DNA from: Leptodactylus fallax
Lineage: Eukaryota; Chordata; Amphibia; Anura; Leptodactylidae
Length of the DNA: 64,000 nucleotides
NCBI GenBank assembly: GCA_947044405.1
Contig: CAMRHE010000063.1
Coordinates: forward strand, 6,195,501-6,259,500
Direction: 5' to 3'
This document shows positions 57,980 through 64,000 of this stretch, one piece after another (position 1 is the stretch's first letter; each line of letters opens with the position of its first letter). The notes below the pieces were generated by a model, which worked only from the letters and a program-made list of their open reading frames with translations, did no database searches and had not been told where the DNA came from. The translations under genes and the position numbers were made by a program.

Positions 57980-58302
57980 GGCCTGAGGTTAGGACAGGCC
58001 ATCAATATCTGATTGGTGGGGCCAACAGCTAATCACCTGCCGGGCCTGGAAGTATACAGTGTAGAGAGCCAGAAGCAGACGGTTCCATATACTGTTTAGT
58101 AGTTGACAGTTTTGCTCCTATTAAGGTGAATGGGTACAAAGCTTTAATGACACAGCTCAGCCACTATACAGTGTACAGAGCTCTCTGCTTCTGGCTCTGT
58201 ACACTGTATAGTAGTGGTCCTAAACAGCTGATAAGTGCAGGTGCCAGGAGTCGCTCAATGATCATATATTAGTAGGCCATCAAAAAAGTTCCCAAGCCCC
58301 TT
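57980..58302. mobile_element. MITE-like element with single-copy GTATACAG core
   Basis: CAGGCCATCAATATCTGATT at the left is loosely inverted by GTAGGCCATCAAAAAAG at the right. The centre is palindromic: GTATACAGTGTAGAGAGCCA with GAAGCAGAC on one side, GCTTCTGGCTCTGTACACTG with TATAGTAG on the other. The CAGTGTA...CCAGAAGC phrase is the same as in the 25-bp minisatellite unit at 30940-32170, but here in single copy. Confidence 0.6.
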
Positions 58303-58692
58303 TAAAGGGACTGTCTAACTGGAATTTATATATAAAAAAAAAAAAAAAAACAGGAAAGGGGTTAAAAACATTAAAAGCAACACTCACTTTATATATCCCT
58401 GCCGATACTGTTCTGATGCTTACTGGGTCCCTGATTGTGTCAACTTCCTGATCCCTCCCGAGGCACACAGGAAGTACAAGGAAATGCCCAATCAGTCAAT
58501 CACTGGCTGAGGGGGAGGGGCCCTGTTGTGACCAGTGATTGGCTGAGTAGTCACTTCCTGTTTGTTGAGAGGAACCAGGAAGTAGAGATCAAAGATGTGA
58601 ATATCTCATATTATTTTTATATATATTGTTTTTCATATTTTTTTGTTATTGAGTTTTTTTTTTTTATTGAGCAGCTGGACAACCCTTTTAAC
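58303..58692. mobile_element. MITE-like element near the TM2 exon
   Basis: TTAAAGGGACTGTCTAACTG at the left and CAGCTGGACAACCCTTTTAA at the right are inverted. Inside, CACTGGCTGAGGGG and GTGATTGGCTGAGTAG, and ACTTCCTGATCC with AACCAGGAAGTAG, are inverse blocks. It lies about 110 bp downstream of the donor of exon 58803-58994. Confidence 0.7.
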
Positions 58693-58802
58693 CCTTTTAC
58701 TTCTGGAAACAACAAGGAAATAGAGGAAGAAAAGAACCAGCAGCTTCATGGATGAATATAATCCCAGACACTATGTGCACAGCGCTGACGGGTTATACTT
58801 AC

Positions 58803-58994
58803 TATTGAAAGGCAGGTTTTATGTTCTCGAATCAGGGCACAGCAGCCAAGAAAGCCGGTGATCATGACCACACCGCCGGCGAAGAGCAGGATGTATGCCG
58901 ACACCGACAGGGTGCTGTTTGCTAGGAAAGCAATGTAACTACTTTTCTCTAGTAAGGTCCATAGACCCATCGCGATGACTGCGGCCCCACCAAT
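58803..58994 (-). CDS. tspan11: Tetraspanin exon: end of TM1, small loop, TM2
   Basis: A 192-bp, 64-codon exon. Acceptor CCTTTCTTACAG, donor GTAAGT. It begins IGGAAVIAMGLWTLLEKSSY, the end of TM1 and start of the small loop. It continues with LANSTLS (an N-glycosylation sequon, NST), then TM2 AYILLFAGGVVMITGFLG, and ends CCALIREHKTCLSI at the inner face. Each block matches the remembered TSPAN11 pattern (VGGAAVLAVGIWTLVEKS; SAYILIFAG; GFLG; CLST). The exon is phase 0 at both ends, and CLSI joins YLAIL of the next exon, as CLST joins YFCLL in TSPAN11. The preceding exon should supply the N-terminal tail and the first half of TM1. Confidence 0.96.
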
Positions 58995-59079
58995 CTGTAA
59001 GAAAGGAACAATGACTCTACTGTAAGAGGATTTTATGCATCTTAAATCAATGTACTGACAATAATAGGGCCGCACATGT

Positions 59080-59280
59080 CCTATCCAATCCATCGGTGCT
59101 GTCATCCTGAGAATTTGGGTGTTTTGTTTATCCAAATCCGTTCGGCCGTTCCACAGATATAAGCCCTGTTAGTGTTAATACAGATTACGGTCTACTAGCC
59201 AAGTGGGCGGTAACACTGGGGTGTTTCTGGGTCCTGTATGTCATGAGATGTTACCATCTGCTAGTAGACCCGAAAGTGCA
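59080..59280. mobile_element. Truncated copy of the 6658-7020 foldback element
   Basis: Shares TCCAAATCCGTTCGGCCGTT, AGATATAAGCC, CAAGTGGGCGGTAACACTG and TGTCATGAGATGTTACCA with the complete copy. It retains one arm and the centre. It sits 86 bp upstream of the acceptor of exon 58803-58994. Confidence 0.8.
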
Positions 59281-60115
59281 TCAACACTACGAGGGCATCA
59301 GGGCTGCATCTACCATGAGGCAAGATGAGTATCTCGCCTCATCCCCAGAGGCCCTGCATCTCACGTGACCGCTGTGACCACCTGGAGAGGGACCGGTGAT
59401 GTCACTCACATATGTCACTAGTCCCTCTCCAGTGACTGCTGTGGCCGCTGATTGGTCTCAGTGGTCATGTGGGCCGCAGGACTTCTGGGCACCGAGGCAC
59501 GGTGCGCGACCGCACGGGCTTTGGCAGACACTGAAGTGCTGGGGACAGGTGAGTATGTTTTTTTCGTTATGTTACATCTGAACAATGAACAATTCTGGAG
59601 CATATTTTCTAACAAATCTGCATTGTGATGTCCCTCTTTTATTCCTCCTGGAAATATTATTTCCATTGTCAATTTCTTCTGTTCCTACACACTTTGACAT
59701 AGGGAAGTCCAAACCAATTCATAAGAAACCAGGTTCATTAAAAATTTTTTCAAAAATTTCAGGTTTGTCTGAACCTGAAACTTTTGGGGTTTCTGAGGCC
59801 CGGAGGTGGTGAGTAAATATAACACAGTCTTTTCCTGGGCTCCGCTGCCGCATCTGATGGTCCCTCAGCTTCCTCCTCAAACCTCCCGCCTCAAGTATCA
59901 TGACATTGGCGCATACCCTGTGACCGCTGAGGCTCAATCACACTTCCCAGCGGGCCCCCAGGGCTAATGACGTCATTCCAGGGCTGGTAGAGGTCCAAAG
60001 AGGATGCTGAGACACTGCAGGACACTGCAACGGAGCCCAGTGCCTCTGCTTATTTGTACCCCAGAGTATACAAAGACCAGTTTTGGTTCGGTTCGCCCAA
60101 AACTAGTCCTGGCCC
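59281..60115. mobile_element. MITE-like elements, CTCAGCGGTCA/TGACCGCTGAGG family
   Basis: Blocks GTGATGTCACTCACATATGT, GATTGGTCTCAGTGGTCATG and, later, TGTGACCGCTGAGGCTCAAT and CGGTTCGCCCAAAAC match the AGAGATGAGC family seen at 9945, 15400, 18926 and 38880. Ends and number of copies are unclear. Confidence 0.45.
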
Positions 60116-61030
60116 TTACTAAACACTATCAGAGTGTATAGAGGAATGATAATGGGAAACTGGAATGTATGCACCCAGCTCTATTGTGTTCAAAATTTCA
60201 AGGAGGAATAACAGAGGAACACAACAATTAATTTTATACAGGTATGTGCAAAGTGCAAAATCACCATCTCGCTCCAGCGCTTACCGTATGTGGTTACTCA
60301 GGTCGGGGGAGATATCGTACAACTGTTCATACTCAGCTGCTAATATGGCCATAAATAGAGCAAAAATTAGCATAACTACTCGACGAATAATTAATGTGTT
60401 GAACCGAATCCCAGTTAAAGTAGGTCAGAACAGCAGATAGAAAATAAACTGTTTTCCTTGCCGCAGTCTTAAGTAACTAGCCCCGCGTCTTCATTACCAA
60501 GCGGAAGAAAAAATGCTCCCGTTTCCACCGAAGATTTTACATATTAGAATTATTCAGCCGTAATAATTTCAACCTTTATAACTCAATCTATTAAGAAAAT
60601 GTCCCGAGGAGAGTCTTGCGAGGAGAGAGATGGGGCTTCTGGTTTGTGCGGCTTACAACCGGCCCCATTTGCAGATTCCCCGCGGCTGTATCTTTCACAA
60701 GGCAAATTAAATATACATCTACATGGGACGTGTGAGCTGACCGGCTCGTATCACACTAATGTATCACCCGGCAAACAAAGATAACCAAATTATACAGGAC
60801 AGAGGGAAAAAAATACAGATTTCACCTTAGGCCTGCAGCGAGAAGAATCCGTAAAACCGCATAGCGATGACTACAAGTGGATTATAATGTGCGCCGGGAT
60901 GTAATAATTCACTCTTAGAGATTGCTTACATCAAATTCTGCCTAAGTACAGTAAAATGCGGCTAGGTTTTCATCAGTCAACAGGGTGTAAATCCAGATTG
61001 TAGGATAAACAGATTTATTTTAGGAATGGA
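60116..61030. other. Non-repetitive DNA, no gene seen
   Basis: Upstream or first-intron DNA of the tetraspanin gene. The part at about 60480-60960 is free of known repeats and a candidate for conserved non-coding DNA. No TM1-encoding exon was found. Confidence 0.35.
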
Positions 61031-61035
61031 ACTCT

Positions 61036-61455
61036 TAAAGGGGGTCTATCAAATCCAAAATGGCTCCCAAACCAATAATAGGGCCTTGTAGGGGCCTTTC
61101 ATAGGAGCAGAAACAAACCTCAGTGGTCACAAACCGATGGCCAATGCAGAGATAATCAACTTTTTCTGGATATAAAAATCAGCCTGCAAGTGCACAAGGG
61201 GCGGGGCCTGATTTACCAGAATTGCCTACAAACAGTTATGATGCAGGCAGAGACTGAAAATGTCAATCAATGCTAAAAGGGCAGTGTTGCATAGCGATTC
61301 CAGAGGAGAAACAGAGCACTTGCAATTTAGGCCCTGCCCACATTGCACTTTAAGGCTGATTTGTTTATCCATTATCTCTTCATTGGCTTGTTTTGGCTCC
61401 TATTACAGGCCCCTACATGGCACTATTATCGGTATACGTCGGGTTTGATAACCCT
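61036..61455. mobile_element. Foldback element
   Basis: GGGGGTCTATCAAATCCAAA and AATGGCTCCCAAACCAATAA with TAGGGCCTTGTAGGGGCC at the left are inverted at the right as GGCCCCTACATGGCACTATT, then CGTCGGGTTTGATAACCC. The middle has GGGGCGGGGCC and the inverse GGCCCTGCCCAC. Confidence 0.75.
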
Positions 61456-62318
61456 GCATTTATGACAAGGTGCACCCTATGAAAATCTATGAGTAAACTG
61501 GTGTAAATGATGATAAATCTGATGAGGCTGTTGGCCCCACCCATGAGGGTGGCCCCATCAATGCCCCTCCCCTCAATATGCCCACTTCAGGAAAGTGACA
61601 TGATATAAAACCCCAAATTGTGCAAAAATTGTGACTTTATAATGCCTTGTACACTGAAACTAGTATAAAAGGCATGGTAAATTTTTCCCATTGTTCATCC
61701 TGAGCATCCTGGTTCACACAGTGGAAAAAGAAGCAGAATTGAGACAGACGTCCACCTTGGATTCCTCTCCACCTTCCAGCCCCAGATAAATATGTCTCAC
61801 ACCGTGGATTCTGCGGCTGATCTACCACGGAATCTACCATAAAATCGAGCAGGGTGCTTATTTTTTCGACATCCTACTTCGATCTCAGTCTACTATTGAA
61901 AACAATGGGAAGCAGTTTCAGGTCGAACATACCCTAAGGGGTCATTCACACGGCGGAAATTGATTTTTCTGGTCGCCATTTTCCGGCCACCGGCTAATCA
62001 GTGGGGAGTCTCGAGCCACGGAGACCGCGGCTAAATCAGCTACCACAAGATCAAGCAGGATGCTTATTTTTTTCAATGGGAGGCAAAATCTGTGCGGAAT
62101 CCACCCCCAAATCAGCGTCAAATTCCTACGTGTGAACGCCCCCTAATTGTCAGTTTCTCCCTCAGTGGTGGGTGGAGACTAACTATTATGTGGTCTCCCT
62201 TATACTGCACACAAAGCGTAGGGGAGATTCTCCTCATCTAACTCCCTCAGAAGCATCAGCAGGATCAGAGAAGACATTATCAAGAAGAACCAATGAAAAT
62301 AAAGCAACTTTCTACTTA
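61456..62318. mobile_element. MITE-like copies, GTTCACAC family, diverged
   Basis: TGGTTCACACAGTGGAAAAA near 61711 and GGGGTCATTCACACGGCGGA near 61938, and the inverse end TTCCTACGTGTGAACGCCCC near 62130, belong to the family of 16591-17340. No gene is present. Confidence 0.5.
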
Positions 62319-63914
62319 CACTGGGGAAAAAAAAGTATTTAGTCAGCCACCAATTGTGCAAGTTCTCACACTTAAAAAGATGAGGCCGGCCTGTAATTGT
62401 CATCATAGGTAGACCTCAACTATGAGAGACAAAATGAGAAAACAAATCCAGAAAATCACATTGTCTGATTTTTTAAGAATTTATTTGCAAATTATGGTGG
62501 AAAATAAGTATTTGGTCAATAACAAAAGTTCATCTCAATACTTTGTTATATATCCTTTGTTGGCAATGACAGAGGTCAAACATTTTCTGTAAGTCTTCAC
62601 AAGGTTGGCACACACTGTTGCTGGTATGTTGGCCCATTCCTCCATGCAGATCTCCTCTAGAGCAGGGATGTTTTGGGGCTGTCGCTGGCCAACACGGACT
62701 TTCAACTCTCTCCAAAGGTTTTCTATGGGGTTGAGATCTGGAGACTGGCTAGGCCACTCCAGGACCTTGAAATGCTTCTTACGAAGCCGCTCCTTCGTTG
62801 CCCTGGCGGTGTGCTTGGGATCATTGTCATGCTGAAAGACCCAGCCACGTTTCATCTTCAATGCCCTTACTGATAGAAGGAGGTTTGCACTCAAGATCTC
62901 AGGATACATGGCCCCATTCATTCTTTCATGTACACGGATCAGTCGTCCTGGTCCCTTTGCAGAGAAACAGCCCCAAAGCATGATGTTGCCCCCCCATGCT
63001 TCACAGTAGGTATGGTGTTCTTTGGATACAACTCAGCATTCACTCTCCTCCAAACACGACGAGTTGTGTTTCTACCAAACAGTTCTACTTTGGTTTCATC
63101 TGACCATATGACATTCTCCCAATACTCTTCTGGAACATCCAAATGCTCTCTAGCAAACTTCAGACGGGCCCGGATATGTACTGGCTTAAGCAGGGGGACA
63201 CGTCTGGCACTGCAGGATCTGAGTCCCTGGCGGCGTAGTGTGTTACTGACGGTAGCCTTTGTTACGTTAGTCCCAGCTTTCTGCAGGTCAGTCACTAGGT
63301 CCCCCCCGTGTGGTTCTGGGATTTTTGCTCACCGTTCTTGTGATCATTTTGACCCAACGGGGTGAGATATTGCGTGGAGCCCCTGATGGAGGGAGATTAT
63401 CAGTGGTCTTGTATGTCTTCCATTTTCTAATTATTGCTCCCACAGGTGATTTCTTCACACCAAGCTGCTTGCCTATTGCAGATTCAGTCTTCCCAGCCTG
63501 GTGCAGGTCTACAATTTTGTTTCTGGTGTCCTTCCACAGCTCTTTGGTCTTCACCATAGTGGAGTTTGGAGTGTGACTGTTTGAGGTTGTGGACAGGTGT
63601 CTTTTATACTGATAACAATGTCACACAGGAGCCATTACTACAGGTAATGAGTGGAGGACAGAGGAGCCTCTTAAAGAAGAAGTTACAGGTCTGTGAGAGC
63701 CAGAAATCTTGCTTGTAGGTGACCAAATACTTATTTTCCACCATAATTGGCAAATAAATTCTTATCAGACAATGTGATTTTCTGGATTTGTTTTCTCATT
63801 TTGTCTCTCATAGTTGAGGTCTACCTATGATGTCAATTACAGGCCGGCCTCATCTTTTTAAGTGGGAGAACTTGCACAATTGTTGGCTGACTAAATACTT
63901 TTTTTTCCCCACTG
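62319..63914 (-). mobile_element. Tc1/mariner transposon (DD34E), nearly complete
   Basis: 1596 bp, flanked by TA (62317-62318 and 63915-63916). The terminal inverted repeats are about 205 bp long and start CASTGGGGAAAAAAAAGTAT. They agree almost throughout: I count about five substitutions plus one small indel. The inner end of each repeat carries AAATAAGTATTTGGTCA/CCA, so the layout is IR/DR. The end sequence TTTAGTCAGCCACCAATTGT is one I associate with a Tc1 family spread widely in teleosts, lampreys and other vertebrates. The near-identity of the ends points to a recent insertion. Confidence 0.95.
62535..63557 (-). pseudogene. Tc1-like transposase with two G-run frameshifts, DD34E
   Basis: Three consecutive frames make up one transposase: [20 protein letters not shown] (63557 on), then [20 protein letters not shown], then [20 protein letters not shown] to KGYITKY. 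The first break is at the run of seven G (minus strand) near 63301-63307, one base more than the reading needs. The second is at a run of seven G near 62991-62997, one base fewer. All three catalytic residues are present: D in IWSDETK, D in QHDNDPKH and E in DLNPIENLW, with 34 residues between the last two. The breaks lie only in homopolymers, so sequencing error is a real alternative to mutation. Confidence 0.92.
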
Positions 63915-63916
63915 TA

Positions 63917-64000
63917 GCTCTAGCAGTTTGTAGTCTGTTACCATGGAGACACATAGGTTTCCAGAGAAGCTGTATACACAAAACGATAGGAGATTTTTTT
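63917..64000. other. Right edge, no feature seen
   Basis: Short unique sequence up to the window edge. Confidence 0.5.

Larger units (their letters stand above)
38176..58802 (-). other. tspan11: Large tetraspanin intron (about 20.6 kb)
   Basis: Intron between the TM2 and TM3 exons. It holds the split foldback element with the DD37E Tc1, minisatellite array C, several MITE-like elements, a probable solo LTR in a polypyrimidine tract, and non-repetitive segments at about 42860-43330 and 44860-45390 that could be conserved regulatory DNA. No other gene was recognised on either strand. Confidence 0.75.
30502..58994 (-). other. tspan11: Tetraspanin gene (TSPAN11-like), six exons, 5' end outside window
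   Basis: The six exons join in frame (all phase 0) into 232 residues. With the missing N-terminal exon the protein would be close to the about 253 aa of vertebrate CD151 and TSPAN11. Tetraspanins are four-pass membrane proteins that organise integrins and other receptors in the plasma membrane. TSPAN11 rather than CD151 is favoured by NYGQPG and LNET in the large loop and by VVMITGFLG in TM2. Introns, in gene order, are about 20.6 kb, 0.7 kb, 1.1 kb, 1.35 kb and 4.0 kb; all have GT donors and AG acceptors. No first coding exon (KYLLF-type TM1 start) was found in 59000-64000. The mapping to TSPAN11 rests on remembered family patterns, not an alignment. Confidence 0.85.

Noticed and set aside
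59000..64000. Search for the first coding exon of the tetraspanin (KYLLF-type TM1 start)
   Set aside because: No minus-strand segment with a hydrophobic TM1 start followed by a donor in phase was found; the exon probably lies outside the window.
1..64000. tRNA or rRNA genes
   Set aside because: No cloverleaf with A- and B-box consensus and no rRNA stretch was recognised by eye; a covariance-model scan would be needed to exclude decayed copies.

Overview
The window looks like a stretch of amphibian (frog, probably neobatrachian) nuclear DNA. There are no bacterial or viral operons. Most of the sequence is non-coding and full of short inverted-repeat elements of the kinds common in frog genomes, Tc1-type DNA transposons, an L2-type LINE tail, long GATA/TATC microsatellites and several expanded minisatellites. 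The species cannot be named from the sequence alone.

One host gene is supported. Six exons on the minus strand, found by joining short open segments at GT/AG splice sites, encode 232 residues of a tetraspanin of the CD151/TSPAN11 group (best fit TSPAN11): 58803-58994, 38101-38175, 37271-37375, 36004-36165, 34569-34655 and 30502-30579. All junctions are phase 0. Only the first coding exon (N-terminus and the start of TM1) is missing; it probably lies beyond the right edge. Positions 1-30,500 are therefore downstream of the gene, and 59,000-64,000 is its first coding intron or upstream DNA.

Three Tc1/mariner elements with TA target sites are present. The one at 24206-25772 has an uninterrupted 338-aa transposase with DD35E spacing. 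The one at 40927-42489 has DD37E spacing, a lost first aspartate, stops and frameshifts, and is inserted inside another foldback element. The one at 62319-63914 is DD34E with nearly identical long terminal repeats, and is broken only by two frameshifts, both in G7 runs.

The most unusual pattern is that three minisatellite families sit inside, or start directly from, short inverted-repeat elements. A 49-bp unit occurs as three arrays (about 3.0, 13.5 and 45.6 kb). A 30-bp unit occurs as two arrays (about 14.4 and 35.0 kb). A 25-bp unit (about 49 copies) forms the core of a palindromic element in the last intron of the tetraspanin gene. I read this as inverted-repeat elements acting as starting points for tandem expansion. 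Two large polypurine/polypyrimidine or tetranucleotide regions and a probable solo LTR complete the picture.
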